Positions 8,055 to 16,345 of a stretch of DNA of 64,000 nucleotides are shown here, piece by piece. The translations under genes and the position numbers were made by a program. This stretch comes from UBA5314 sp035560815. GTDB taxonomy: Bacteria > Bacillota > Syntrophomonadia > Syntrophomonadales > Syntrophomonadaceae. The stretch spans positions 23,975 through 87,974 of the forward strand of contig DATMYR010000006.1 of assembly GCA_035560815.1 (NCBI GenBank). Direction: 5' to 3'. The notes beneath the pieces were generated by a model. That model made no database searches. It was not told the origin of the DNA and saw only the letters and a list, made by a program, of their open reading frames with translations. The first letter of the stretch is position 1; each line of letters opens with the position of its first letter.

Positions 8055-9296
8055 GTGAGTCATAAGAAAAGACCTTTGCTGGTTCCCCAGTATATGCGAT
8101 CATTTAGCTGTATCGGATCGAATTGCGAGGATAGCTGTTGTAGAGGCTGGCGGGTCGACATTGACCACACCACCTATAAAAGGTATCAACGGGTTCGGGA
8201 CGCAGAATTGAAGCCTGATCTGGATCAATACATTGGACGCAATCGGTCGCAAGTGACTGAGGACAATTATGCCAAAGTGAGGTTGAACCCAGATGCCAGT
8301 TGTCCGTTTTTAAACGGGGAGAGACTTTGCCGGATTCAACTAAAAATGGGGGAAAATTATCTTTCCGATACATGCACGACCTATCCCCGGATTACCAATA
8401 TCGTCAATGATGTTGTAGAGAAGTCTGCCACCATGTCCTGCCCGGAGGCGGCCCGATTAGCCCTTCTCAATGCAGACCGTATGGAGTTTGATGAGATCGA
8501 CGAAGACGTAGATACTCGAAATATGATTATCAAACAGCTTAATACCCATAAGTTGGCCGCAACAAATAGGCCAGAGCAGTACTTCGAAGAGCTGCGAACT
8601 TTTACGATTCAGGTCTTACAATACAGAAGCATTACCCTGGCGGAACGATTAACTATCCTGGGGCTGTTTTTTCAGAAAGCAGAAAAAATAGTCGAGGAAG
8701 CCAATGTTGACGAAATTCCCAGCCTGATTGCCAGTTACACGAATTTGATCGAGAGCGGTGCTTTGCATGAAGAACTTGCTAAAATTCCAGTGCAGGTAGC
8801 TATACAAATGGAATTGCTCAAGGAGCTGGCTGATGAACGAGTTGTTATTGGAGTTAACAACCAACGGTATCTTGAATGCTTTGCTCACTCTCTACACGGC
8901 CTGCAGTTTACGGAAGAAGCCACGGTGGAGGAGATTGCCAATCGTTATCAGGAGGCCGAAAAAAAATATTACCGCCCGTTTATGGAAGAACGCGAGTACA
9001 TTATGGAGAACTACCTGGTCAACTACGTGTTTAAGAACCTGTTTCCTTTCAGCAGTGAACAAAATGTCTTCGAGAACTATGTCATGCTGGTCATTCGTTA
9101 CGCCCTGATCAAAATGCACCTGATTGGAATGGCCGCATTTCACCAGGGTCTGACCGATGACCTGGCCATCCTGCTGATCCAATCCTTCGCCAAGACGGTG
9201 GAGCATAATAAGCAGTATTTGCAGAAAATCTTCGGTTTACTGAAACAAAACGGCTATACCACCATGGCTTACATGGCCATCTTGATTAAGAATTGA
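8055..9296 (+). CDS. fliB: Flagellin lysine-N-methylase FliB
   Basis: 413 residues. FliB transfers methyl groups to surface lysines of flagellin in Salmonella and in some Firmicutes; the enzyme carries a cysteine cluster. The signature CIGSNCEDSCCRGWRVDID is at residues ~19-37, with further cysteines in ASCPFLNGERLC, YLSDTCTTYPR and TMSCPEAARLAL. The first ~140 residues are thus the conserved cysteine-rich part and the rest is helical. GTG start with AGAAGGAGGCATC just upstream. Its place directly behind the flagellin gene supports flagellin as substrate. Confidence 0.9.
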   Translation: MSHKKRPLLVPQYMRSFSCIGSNCEDSCCRGWRVDIDHTTYKRYQRVRDAELKPDLDQYIGRNRSQVTEDNYAKVRLNPDASCPFLNGERLCRIQLKMGENYLSDTCTTYPRITNIVNDVVEKSATMSCPEAARLALLNADRMEFDEIDEDVDTRNMIIKQLNTHKLAATNRPEQYFEELRTFTIQVLQYRSITLAERLTILGLFFQKAEKIVEEANVDEIPSLIASYTNLIESGALHEELAKIPVQVAIQMELLKELADERVVIGVNNQRYLECFAHSLHGLQFTEEATVEEIANRYQEAEKKYYRPFMEEREYIMENYLVNYVFKNLFPFSSEQNVFENYVMLVIRYALIKMHLIGMAAFHQGLTDDLAILLIQSFAKTVEHNKQYLQKIFGLLKQNGYTTMAYMAILIKN

Positions 9297-9378
9297 GTCA
9301 GGGCGAATTAAAGGAAGGTTCTTTGATTTTCGATATGGTAGTCTTCTATATTTTAACAAAGCAGGCAAGTGGTGTTTC

Positions 9379-10482
9379 TTACTTCTTATTCCCGCTGTTC
9401 CCGAGCAAATAAACTAGCAGCGTATTATTTTCCACCTTAGAGCTAATCACGATAGGGTTGTTTCGATTGTTCTTCAGTTTGAGATCGATCAAGTCATAGT
9501 ACACTGTGGCATCTTTCCCTGAAGGGACGTATTTAACCGGTAGGGAGTGCCCGGAGTGTTCAACAACTTCCAAACCGGCCAGTAGAGCCGCGTTATAAAG
9601 GGTGGAGGCCACCTGGCAGACACCGCCCCCCACATCATCTTTTAGCGTGTTACCGGTGATGATCGGAGCATCTTTATATCCCTTATCCGTGGTGCGTTGG
9701 CCCACCCGCTGGTTAAAGGAAAAGGTTTGACCGGGCATAATAACAGCCCCATCCAAGGCCCGGGCCGCCAGGATAATATTGGTGGAGCGATGGGCCAGAT
9801 ATGTAAGTTTGGACGAAAAAACGGCTAATTGACAATTAATCCCTTCCAAGTCCCGGCTGGTGATGCTTGGGGCTAAAGGTTGTTTCACAATCGCAAGGGT
9901 GCCTTCCTGTCCTGCCAGCACACTTTGCATGATTCTGGTGGTGGTGGTACTGACATCAAGTCCTTCTCCGACCTGCTCCTGTTCAATAAGAAACCTGCCC
10001 CTCTGATAATCCACTTTGGCATCCCGGGCAGGCAGCATTATTTCTTTATTTATGGATAGTAACCAATCACGCAGTTTCTGTTCATCCCAGGATATTTGTA
10101 CAGGAACATCCTGGCTTTGGGCTTGCAGTTTCATAGCCTTGAGAAATCGCGCCGTGCCACTGTAAGAAGGGGGACTGGTCAAGGCGCTGTCAATAGTTTT
10201 GCCGTAATCATAATGAAAATTGAAATTCCCGGTAGTCAAGGTCCAGTGCTTTGGGCCGTCCTGAAGGATCAGCGTCAGTTTAATCAAGCTGTTGGAATTA
10301 TCCTTTTCCAGGTATGCAACTGCCTGGGAGCGGGTCATACCACCAATCGCTTTACCACTGATTGTAATTCCGGCCGGGATGATTTGTGCATTCGCGGGTA
10401 CAATCCAGGCCGCGCTGATCAGAGTGTTTAATGCGAATTGGAAAACGATAATAAGCGGTATCAAGACTGCTCTGTGCTTCAT
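9379..10482 (-). CDS. VanW-family exported protein with peptidoglycan-binding-like domain
   Basis: 367 residues with an N-terminal signal/anchor (residues ~6-32, LIPLIIVFQFALNTLISAAW). The middle (~60-190) resembles the PG-binding-4 fold found with VanW. The C-terminal part (~210-350) is VanW-like, with NIILAARALDGAVIMPGQTF, FNQRVGQRTTDKGYKDAPII and GGGVCQVASTLYNAALLAGL. VanW proteins occur beside vancomycin-resistance genes and in many sporeformers; their biochemical role is unknown, though they act outside the membrane at the cell wall. Here there is no van cluster. It is the last gene of a three-gene minus-strand set. No clear terminator in 9297-9378. Confidence 0.85.
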   Translation of the reverse strand: MKHRAVLIPLIIVFQFALNTLISAAWIVPANAQIIPAGITISGKAIGGMTRSQAVAYLEKDNSNSLIKLTLILQDGPKHWTLTTGNFNFHYDYGKTIDSALTSPPSYSGTARFLKAMKLQAQSQDVPVQISWDEQKLRDWLLSINKEIMLPARDAKVDYQRGRFLIEQEQVGEGLDVSTTTTRIMQSVLAGQEGTLAIVKQPLAPSITSRDLEGINCQLAVFSSKLTYLAHRSTNIILAARALDGAVIMPGQTFSFNQRVGQRTTDKGYKDAPIITGNTLKDDVGGGVCQVASTLYNAALLAGLEVVEHSGHSLPVKYVPSGKDATVYYDLIDLKLKNNRNNPIVISSKVENNTLLVYLLGNSGNKK

Positions 10483-10520
10483 TCATCTTTAGTCCTTCCG
10501 AAACGACTATAACCTGACAA

Positions 10521-11366
10521 TTACACGTAAAGCATCAATTCTTTGAGTTTATCGGCGTCACTGGCCTTATCTACCATTTCTTTAGTAATGATATCTCCTT
10601 TATGAATCATGATGCTTCCGTCCGTATCAGCAATATCCTTTTTGGCTTCCCGTCCAATTAAGTAATCTCTCTGTTTCTGCTCAAACAGTTCCACGGTCTT
10701 TTTCGAAGCTAGACCATTGCCGTTACCGTTGCCATTTCCATTACCGTTGCCGTTACCATTACCATTGCCATAAGGTACGGTTTCGGGTTGGGACAGCGGG
10801 GACGCATCTGCAGTCGTTTCTACATTCACAACCAGCGGTTCCGGTGAAGGGGGAATGGGGTCCGGGGTATATTGGTCGATACTGCTAAGCAGGTTGCTTT
10901 CTACCTGGTTGCTGACCACCAAGGCATCTTTTCCAAAGGTCAGCGTCATGTTGGTGGGGATGATCCCTTTATCCACATTGTTGTTGTCTACCAGCTCGCA
11001 TCCAGTAATCTGGCCGTTTTCCTCATTCACAAAGAATTCGCTGATCTTGCCGATGATCAACCCTTTTCTGGTCAGAACCCTATTGCCAATGAGATTAATA
11101 CCACGTTCAACAAGTTTGATGGCAGCCGGCACCTCATTCAGCTTCTTTACAATGTTTTCCGTATCGATCATGACAGCATCTTTTCCGATCCCTTCTGCCA
11201 TGTTGAAAGGAATAACACATGAACCAAAATACCAGTTGGGGATGTCGACAATGATATAGTCGACTGCCTTCTTGTCGGCATTAATTAAGAGATCCCTTAC
11301 CTTGCCGATTTCTCTTCCATCAGCAATGCTGAACACGACTAACCCCTTAATTTCAGCGCTTCGCAT
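10521..11366 (-). CDS. PRC-barrel protein with Gly-Asn repeat linker
   Basis: About 281 residues with two N-terminal PRC-barrel-like units (about 3-80, GLVVFSIADGREIGKVRDLL; about 88-155, LIGNRVLTRKGLIIGKISEF). These small beta barrels are known from photosynthetic reaction centre H subunits, RimM and YlmC/YmxH-type proteins. A Pro-rich linker and a perfect (GN)10-G tract (residues ~201-221) join them to a charged C-terminal ~60 residues (KTVELFEQKQRDYLIGREAK, then IMIHKGDIITKEMVDKA). No signal peptide, so probably cytoplasmic. GGGAGG precedes GTG 11369 and ATG 11366; the choice is open. It lies 38 bp from the VanW-like gene and 43 bp from the membrane-protein gene, so they probably form one operon. 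Confidence 0.75.
   Translation of the reverse strand: MRSAEIKGLVVFSIADGREIGKVRDLLINADKKAVDYIIVDIPNWYFGSCVIPFNMAEGIGKDAVMIDTENIVKKLNEVPAAIKLVERGINLIGNRVLTRKGLIIGKISEFFVNEENGQITGCELVDNNNVDKGIIPTNMTLTFGKDALVVSNQVESNLLSSIDQYTPDPIPPSPEPLVVNVETTADASPLSQPETVPYGNGNGNGNGNGNGNGNGNGLASKKTVELFEQKQRDYLIGREAKKDIADTDGSIMIHKGDIITKEMVDKASDADKLKELMLYV
10707..10769. repeat. Hexameric coding repeat encoding (Gly-Asn)10
   Basis: Ten tandem copies of a 6-bp unit (GGYAAY on the coding strand) inside the PRC-barrel gene. The third positions vary between C and T in both codons, so the tract has been kept at the protein level while its DNA has diversified; it is not a fresh slippage product, although copy number could still change. 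Confidence 0.9.
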
Positions 11367-11412
11367 CACATATATACCTCCCAGAATTGATAAGTTATCT
11401 ATATCAATTTAA

Positions 11413-12603
11413 TCAAATCAATTTTGTACGCATGATCTCAATGTCCTCAAGGATCAATGCGGCTACTTTTACCGGTGGATTTTGACTAAGCAAGTATTCG
11501 AATATCTGAACGGCTTTCGTGTATTCATCCTTAAACTTGGCTTCAAATCCGAGTTCGATTAGTGCATCAATATCCAAGCCCTCCAGGTTCAGAACCTGAA
11601 TCTCATCAGACGGGCTTTGAACCTCCTCTGCTGCTGGTTCATCCATCGCTTCGCTGGAGGCAACTTCTAGTAACTGCTCCGGGATCTCATCCGCTAAGGC
11701 AGCTATTTCTTGGAGGGCTTCTACCGGTTCAACAGCAACTGCAGGTTGCTCAACAACTATGTTTTCAAAATCTGTTTCCCCAGAGTCATCAGGTGCAGCC
11801 TCAGCATCTACTTCATCATTGGGCATTTGCTCAGGCGATAAGCCAACCCGGTCACCTTCGATAGTTTCCCCAGCTTCGTCTGGCAGGGCTTCAACCTGTT
11901 CAGAATCTTCAAGAACCGGTGCATCAACAACCTGACCGAGCGGGTTTTCTTCCGCAAGGGAATCATCCCCTGCGGCTGTCAATTCACCGGCGGCCGTTTC
12001 GCCGACGTTGACTTCCGTGACTTCAGGTACTTGAATATCCGATTCTCCATAGATGCTGGATTCAATCACAGCATCTTCATTCCGACTCTCTGATAAGGCC
12101 ACTGGATCCAGCGCAGGCGTTTCTTCATGTGTAATGGTCTGAAGAGGGACTACTTCCCTTTCCGACTCTGGCGCTTTCGTATACGCCTTTACAGGATCTT
12201 CCCTTAGTATCTCTCTATGATCTAGGGTTTCAATCATATCAATCCTGTTTGTCGCCAATGTTGCTGTTGAGAAGTTCTGCCTGAGGTTGCCCAGGCTCTC
12301 GATGATGTCAATCTTGTTGTTCTGCTCAGCCTTCTTGTCATCAAGCGGGGTTGCCTGGTCCTCTGGTTCGGATAATAGCATGTCTATAACCCATAAAGCT
12401 ACTGCGATGGCTATAATATAGGAAAGAACCAGCCACTTAGGCGGTATCCACAACAACAAATAGGGAAGCAAAACCGATAAAAAATATGCATAAATTGTGG
12501 TTAAGAATACCAGTTTTCGCTGCCGGGGGCTGTTTCTCATTACGAAATATACTATGGTGAGGAGGCTTAGGTTCACTAGAAACAGAATCAACTGATATTG
12601 CAC
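11413..12603 (-). CDS. Membrane protein with long acidic linker, function unknown
   Basis: 396 residues. Three membrane segments near the N-terminus (about 3-22, 31-52 and 57-76) are followed by ~250 residues very rich in Glu, Asp, Ala and Pro (repeated EDSEQVEALPDEAGET-type sequence), probably disordered. A short C-terminal module (about 335-396, LEGLDIDALIELGFEAKFKD, then YTKAVQIFEYLLSQNPPVKV) looks like a helical, TPR-type unit. I recognise no named family. GTG start with AGGAGG 8 bases upstream. First gene of the minus-strand set with the PRC-barrel and VanW-like genes, suggesting a cell-envelope role; this is inference from context. Confidence 0.7.
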   Translation of the reverse strand: MQYQLILFLVNLSLLTIVYFVMRNSPRQRKLVFLTTIYAYFLSVLLPYLLLWIPPKWLVLSYIIAIAVALWVIDMLLSEPEDQATPLDDKKAEQNNKIDIIESLGNLRQNFSTATLATNRIDMIETLDHREILREDPVKAYTKAPESEREVVPLQTITHEETPALDPVALSESRNEDAVIESSIYGESDIQVPEVTEVNVGETAAGELTAAGDDSLAEENPLGQVVDAPVLEDSEQVEALPDEAGETIEGDRVGLSPEQMPNDEVDAEAAPDDSGETDFENIVVEQPAVAVEPVEALQEIAALADEIPEQLLEVASSEAMDEPAAEEVQSPSDEIQVLNLEGLDIDALIELGFEAKFKDEYTKAVQIFEYLLSQNPPVKVAALILEDIEIMRTKLI

Positions 12604-12710
12604 AAACGAATCCTCCTATAGTTATCTAAAAAGAATTTCTTCGACAGATTTTGGGTTAAATCCTTTCTTTCATTCATCGAATCTGGGATTTATTTTCAAA
12701 CAACATCTAA

Positions 12711-12757
12711 AAAACAAAATGGACGGCTCTTTCTGTCTCCGAAAGAACCGCCCATTT
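12711..12757 (-). terminator. Intrinsic terminator behind the decayed EF-hand-type gene
   Basis: A 17-position stem between 12717-12733 and 12741-12757 with 15 pairs, loop of 7. On the minus strand it is followed by a T-rich run (TTTTGTTTTTT). It sits 19 bp after the stop of the pseudogene at 12776 and has outlived it. Confidence 0.8.
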
Positions 12758-12775
12758 AAATCACTTAACATCTCA

Positions 12776-13030
12776 TCAAACCACCAAATCCAGCTGCTGT
12801 ATGTCCCCCAGGGTGCCGTTTTCCGGGATAAATAAACCGGAACTCCTTACCTCACCTAACTCGTTAGTCTGAGGTCGTTCACCGAAAAGCCGTTGCCACT
12901 CTGGGGGCCGAATAGTTCTTTTCCATTGTTGATCGTCCCATCTCCATTGACATCCAGAGCCAGAAATCCACTCCCGGGGGAAACAGATCCTGGGCGGGAG
13001 TCATTTTAACGCTGAATTTTGGATTCTCAT
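12776..13030 (-). pseudogene. Remnant of an EF-hand-type (LDxNGDGxI) flagellar-locus protein
   Basis: Three pieces of one protein can be read on the minus strand. GGGGAGG plus ATG at 13030 gives MRIQNSALK and then a stop. Another frame gives PGSGFLALDVNGDGTINN, then GKELFGPQSGNGFSVNDL, containing a canonical calcium-loop DVNGDGTIN. A last piece gives SSGLFIPENGTLGDIQQLD, then LVV and a stop. From memory, intact proteins of this type are several hundred residues, begin MKIQxS, carry FLALDxNGDGxINxGxELFG centrally and end near GTIQxVDLxV. Here start, centre and end are squeezed into 255 bp with frameshifts and internal deletions. The gap 12604-13241 holds nothing else except its terminator and the flaG promoter. 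Confidence 0.72.
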
Positions 13031-13173
13031 GGTGTTTACCTCCCCTGGTATTAGCGAGTTCTCTAATACACACCGGACAGCTCTTCTATTGTGTATATCC
13101 GGCAGTCCGCTCTAATTAGACCCGGTTCGAGAGGCGATTTCTGTGCCGTATGTCCTGAATTGACTACAAATAT

Positions 13174-13200
13174 TAAAGTATTTGGTGACTAAATCGATAA
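13174..13200 (+). promoter_or_regulatory. Sigma-28 promoter of flaG-fliS
   Basis: TAAA at 13174-13177 and ATCGATAA at 13193-13200 with 15 bases between them match the flagellar sigma pattern; the flaG start codon is 42 bases downstream. This would place flaG, fliS and probably the two small chaperone genes in the late, SigD-type class together with flagellin. Confidence 0.7.
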
Positions 13201-13241
13201 CTATAATAATACGATAGATATATAGTAAGGAGGCAGCGATC

Positions 13242-13610
13242 ATGAGAGTGGAGGGTCAGGCAGCAGCTCAGGATTTCTTTCCTGTTCTGATAGGCGGAAA
13301 AGTTCCAAACAGCGATCAAGCGCAGCAGGATAAGACCGTGGAGAATAAAAAGGCAGCTAAAAGCCAGGAGATTACGGATCAGGATCTTCAAGGGGCAGTA
13401 GACTTCGCTAATAATGTTATGAAAATATCAAACTACCATCTGCAATTTGTTCGGCCGGAGAAAGGCAGCGAAATACAGGTGAAAGTGATAGACAGCGACA
13501 ACGGAAAAGTCATTCGGGAAATCCCCCCTGATTATATGATGAAGATTGCAGAGCAGCTAAAAAGCAACGTCGATAAAGCATGTGGTATTACGGTGGACGA
13601 ACTGGCCTGA
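13242..13610 (+). CDS. flaG: FlaG family flagellar protein
   Basis: 122 residues. The N-terminal ~45 are polar and variable; the C-terminal ~75 (AVDFANNVMKISNYHLQFVR, then IQVKVIDSDNGKVIREIPPD and YMMKIAEQLK) are the FlaG domain, with the conserved V-I-REIPP strand. FlaG affects filament length in several bacteria; its mechanism is not settled. Strong AAGGAGG ribosome site and a sigma-28 promoter upstream. The order flaG-fliS is common, usually with fliD between or beside them; here fliD is 10 kb upstream. Confidence 0.92.
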   Translation: MRVEGQAAAQDFFPVLIGGKVPNSDQAQQDKTVENKKAAKSQEITDQDLQGAVDFANNVMKISNYHLQFVRPEKGSEIQVKVIDSDNGKVIREIPPDYMMKIAEQLKSNVDKACGITVDELA

Positions 13611-13680
13611 TCCCATTTGGTTTCTTTTACAATAAATCTAAGCAAAGCAATACAATTGGATTAACAGGGAGGCAGGATGG

Positions 13681-14106
13681 ATGAGTATGAGCGCCCAGGC
13701 TTATAAGGAATATTATAGAACCAGTGTGGAAACCACTACCCCGGGAAAACTACTCCTCATGCTCTATGATGGAGCAATCAAGAAAATAGTCCAGGCTCGC
13801 GAAGCGATAGAACAGAATGATATTTCTACAGCCCATACGCATATTATCACGGTGCAGAAAATCATGGTGGAACTGATGACCACGCTGAATATGGATTATG
13901 CGCTGTCTGAAAACCTGTATGCGTTATATGAATACATGTACAATCAACTGGTAGCAGCCAATGTTAAGAAAGATGTGGCATTGCTCGATGAGGTTGAGGG
14001 TTTTATGGTCGACTTGCGCAATACCTGGGATCAAGCGATTAAGAGCCTGGGAAAAGAAAGTTTCTACCACGCAAACACTCTGAAAAGCCTCAATATATCA
14101 GGTTGA
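13681..14106 (+). CDS. fliS: Flagellin export chaperone FliS
   Basis: 141 residues, helical. FliS holds the C-terminal helix of flagellin unfolded in the cytoplasm for export; in B. subtilis it also joins FliW and flagellin in homeostasis. Conserved start AYKEYYRTSVETTTPGKLLL and MLYDGAIKKIVQARE are clear. GGGAGG lies 8 bases before the ATG at 13681. The stop overlaps the start region of the next small gene, so translation is probably coupled. Confidence 0.94.
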   Translation: MSMSAQAYKEYYRTSVETTTPGKLLLMLYDGAIKKIVQAREAIEQNDISTAHTHIITVQKIMVELMTTLNMDYALSENLYALYEYMYNQLVAANVKKDVALLDEVEGFMVDLRNTWDQAIKSLGKESFYHANTLKSLNISG

Positions 14107-14111
14107 GTCAT

Positions 14112-14516
14112 ATGGAAAAGCTTGAGGGAACCCTTGAAGAACTGAATCGTTGTTTTACTCGCATGCTGGATCTATCCCAGCAGGAGCTGCAACTAGCCGA
14201 GCAGGCTGGCCCGGAATCGGATGTAAGTGCGGGTCTGTTTGGCCTTATGCAGGAAAGAGAGGAACTGGCCGGGATGGTTGATTCTCTAATCGCGCGGATA
14301 ACGAGTGAAACAGGGAACAGCGATATTGTCGGTCAATCCTTTGCTCAAAAGCTCATCGCCATTCAGCAAAATGATCGGCAAACTCGGCAACTTATCGGTC
14401 GGTCGCTCAATGAGATTGGAAAGAAGCTGCAGGTTGCCCGAGCTAGCAAAAAAGCTTATAAAGCCTATGCCCCATCTGGCACCGAATCCGCCTGGTTCAT
14501 CGATAAAAAGAAATAG
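14112..14516 (+). CDS. FliT/FlgN-like small flagellar chaperone (tentative)
   Basis: 134 residues, predicted helical and coiled (MEKLEGTLEELNRCFTRMLD, then LFGLMQEREELAGMVDSLIA and a basic C-terminus near KKAYKAYAPSGTES). Position directly after fliS is that of fliT, the FliD chaperone, in B. subtilis and many relatives. Sequence alone does not prove the family. The ATG at 14112 is taken; a TTG at 14103 overlapping the fliS stop in the same frame is an alternative. No good ribosome site, consistent with translational coupling to fliS. Confidence 0.65.
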   Translation: MEKLEGTLEELNRCFTRMLDLSQQELQLAEQAGPESDVSAGLFGLMQEREELAGMVDSLIARITSETGNSDIVGQSFAQKLIAIQQNDRQTRQLIGRSLNEIGKKLQVARASKKAYKAYAPSGTESAWFIDKKK

Positions 14517-14554
14517 GAAAACTGCGAAGAAAAAGAAATAAACCGCAGTACATC

Positions 14555-14574
14555 ATACCCCCACCAGGGGGTAT
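14555..14574 (+). terminator. Hairpin after the FliT-like gene
   Basis: Perfect 8-bp stem ATACCCCC/GGGGGTAT with loop ACCA. There is no T-run after it, so it is either a weak terminator or an mRNA-end stabiliser between two small chaperone genes. Confidence 0.4.
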
Positions 14575-14695
14575 TCTGATTTAGTCGTTCATAACATCAG
14601 ATACAGATGCCGCTCTTCAATAGCTCTTCCTGATCGGATATAATAAAGCCAACAAGGTTGGGGCACCCAACCGGATATTAAGGAAGCCATGTGAT

Positions 14696-15175
14696 ATGAG
14701 CAATACCCTGGAACAAATTATTGACAACTTTGATCAACAATATGACCTGTATAATAAAATGCATGCACTCGCTGAAGAGCAATGGCTTCTTCTCCAGGAA
14801 GGAGTTCAGCCAGCTGTCAATGAACAATTCCACCAGCTTTTGATCCACCGCCAGGATTTGCTGGCAGCGATCCTAAACCTTAACCAACAAAATAGACAAT
14901 ATCAGGAACAAGTTATTGAGGAATTGGATCTCCAGCGTTTTATGCTTAGTGACCTTAAGGAACATATCCGACCTGAGCAGTTCCTTCGATTGCAGGAGCG
15001 GATCAGCGATCTGGGTAGACTCTTAGCAAGCATAAATGATATCGATAACGGCAACCAACAAGTAATGGAAGAGGCTGGCAAAGTCGTGTCCGGGCGGCCT
15101 TTGGAAAAAACCAGCAATCGCCAGGCCGAGAAATCCTACCGTGAGGCCATGAATCACCGGGATAAGAGATCCTGA
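14696..15175 (+). CDS. FlgN-like flagellar export chaperone
   Basis: 159 residues, almost entirely helical with heptad-like leucines (MSNTLEQIIDNFDQQYDLYN, HRQDLLAAILNLNQQNRQYQ, ERISDLGRLLASINDIDNGN) and a charged disordered end. This is the shape of FlgN/YvyG, the chaperone of FlgK and FlgL. In B. subtilis it lies next to flgK; here it is ~14 kb from flgK but still in the late flagellar block. AAGGAAG precedes ATG 14696; an earlier ATG at 14688 is followed at once by a stop. The function is inferred from shape and context. Confidence 0.62.
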   Translation: MSNTLEQIIDNFDQQYDLYNKMHALAEEQWLLLQEGVQPAVNEQFHQLLIHRQDLLAAILNLNQQNRQYQEQVIEELDLQRFMLSDLKEHIRPEQFLRLQERISDLGRLLASINDIDNGNQQVMEEAGKVVSGRPLEKTSNRQAEKSYREAMNHRDKRS

Positions 15176-15304
15176 CGCTTGTTCGAGGAATCCCGCCCAT
15201 TTCCTTGCCATAAACCCATAGACGATATATAATTATTTTATGGTTGTCCAACCAGGTATGTCGGCGGGCAGCCAATTTTATCAAAAAGTGGGGGATTGCT
15301 TCAA

Positions 15305-15592
15305 ATGTTCCAAGACAAAACTTTAGTATGCGCAGATTGTGGTAGGGAGTTTACGTTTACTATTGGGGAACAGGAGTTCTACCAGGAAAAGGGATTCGAA
15401 AATGAGCCCAAGCGCTGCCGGGAATGCCGGGTCAGCCGCCGCAGCAACCGCAGTGAAAAGGCTCCCAGAGAAATGTATGCTGCTGTTTGTGCCAAATGTG
15501 GAACAGAGACCGAGGTGCCATTTAGACCTGTTGAGGGACGGCCTGTTTACTGTATGGAGTGCTTCCAGGAAATCAAAGCAACAGCTATATAG
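15305..15592 (+). CDS. Small zinc-ribbon protein
   Basis: 95 residues with two CxxC pairs near the N-terminus (CADCGREF and CRECRVSRRS) and two more in the C-terminal half (CAKCGTETEVPF and YCMECFQE), enough for two zinc-ribbon knuckles. Between them is a basic Arg/Ser stretch. Such proteins are common in Clostridia and Chloroflexi as uncharacterised nucleic-acid or protein-binding factors; no specific role can be given. Start taken at ATG 15305 with GGGGG 10 bases upstream; a TTG 9 bases earlier is in frame. Ends in an intrinsic terminator. Confidence 0.8.
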   Translation: MFQDKTLVCADCGREFTFTIGEQEFYQEKGFENEPKRCRECRVSRRSNRSEKAPREMYAAVCAKCGTETEVPFRPVEGRPVYCMECFQEIKATAI

Positions 15593-15608
15593 TAAAAGGA
15601 TATTTCGT

Positions 15609-15641
15609 CCGGGTTGCTTACAGCCCGGTTTTATTTTTTTT
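15609..15641 (+). terminator. Intrinsic terminator of the zinc-ribbon gene
   Basis: CCGGG (15609-15613) pairs with CCCGG (15624-15628), followed by TTTTATTTTTTTT. Confidence 0.85.
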
Positions 15642-15756
15642 ATAGACAATTTTGCTCATGCTTTGCGTATATTAGCTGAAATAGAGTCTGAAATTAAAGG
15701 ATTTTTCGGGCTTCAAAGCGAATACTAATAGGTACAACCGGGAAAGGAGTGGTTCT

Positions 15757-16302
15757 ATGAAGTTCGAGATCAGGGGAAAAAATATCGAAGTTACAGAGGC
15801 TCTGAAAGATTACACCACTAAAAGGCTTTCCAAGTTGGAGAAATACCTGGAGGATGTGAAAGGAATCCAGGTGGCATTGTCGCTTGAAGGGGACCGGCAC
15901 AAGGTCGAGGTAACCATCCCGCTAAATGGAGTCATTTTACGTGGTGAAGAAGCTGCCAGCGACATGTACAGCTCCATCGACATGGTTGAGGAAAAGCTAG
16001 AAAAGCAGATTGAAAAATACAAAACAAAATTGTACAAACACCATCGAGGAGCGGGGCTTAAGAGGGCCTTGACCGACGAGATTCAACGGGAACTGGACAA
16101 AAACGACAGTGTTGAAAAGTTCAAGATCCTGCGCACCAAGCGCTTCGCTCTGAAGCCCATGGACGAGGAAGAAGCCATCATGCAGATGAACCTGTTAGGG
16201 CACAGTTTCTTCGTTTTCTTCAATGCCCAGAGCGATGAAGTCAATGTTGTATACCGCAGAAAAGACGGCTATTTTGGCCTGATCGAACCCAATTTCGACT
16301 AG
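15757..16302 (+). CDS. hpf: Long-form ribosome hibernation promoting factor
   Basis: 181 residues. The N-terminal domain (1-~100, MKFEIRGKNIEVTEALKDYT) binds the 30S decoding region; the C-terminal domain (~120-181, KFKILRTKRFALKPMDEEEA, then IMQMNLLGHSFFVFFN) pairs two ribosomes into inactive 100S dimers in stationary phase. This long form is the standard one in Firmicutes (B. subtilis yvyD). Good AAAGGAG site before the ATG. It stands between the flagellar block and secA, the same order as in B. subtilis, and is closed by a terminator. Confidence 0.95.
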   Translation: MKFEIRGKNIEVTEALKDYTTKRLSKLEKYLEDVKGIQVALSLEGDRHKVEVTIPLNGVILRGEEAASDMYSSIDMVEEKLEKQIEKYKTKLYKHHRGAGLKRALTDEIQRELDKNDSVEKFKILRTKRFALKPMDEEEAIMQMNLLGHSFFVFFNAQSDEVNVVYRRKDGYFGLIEPNFD

Positions 16303-16345
16303 TTGAAGCCCGGGGCGGGAAAGTGATAATATTACGATAGTATAA

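Noticed and set aside
10707..10769. Possible CRISPR or minisatellite
   Set aside because: It is a 6-bp coding repeat within one open frame, with no spacers.
12879..13073. 64-residue open frame on the minus strand as a gene
   Set aside because: It runs in the wrong frame of a decayed EF-hand-type gene; the recognisable residues are in other frames.
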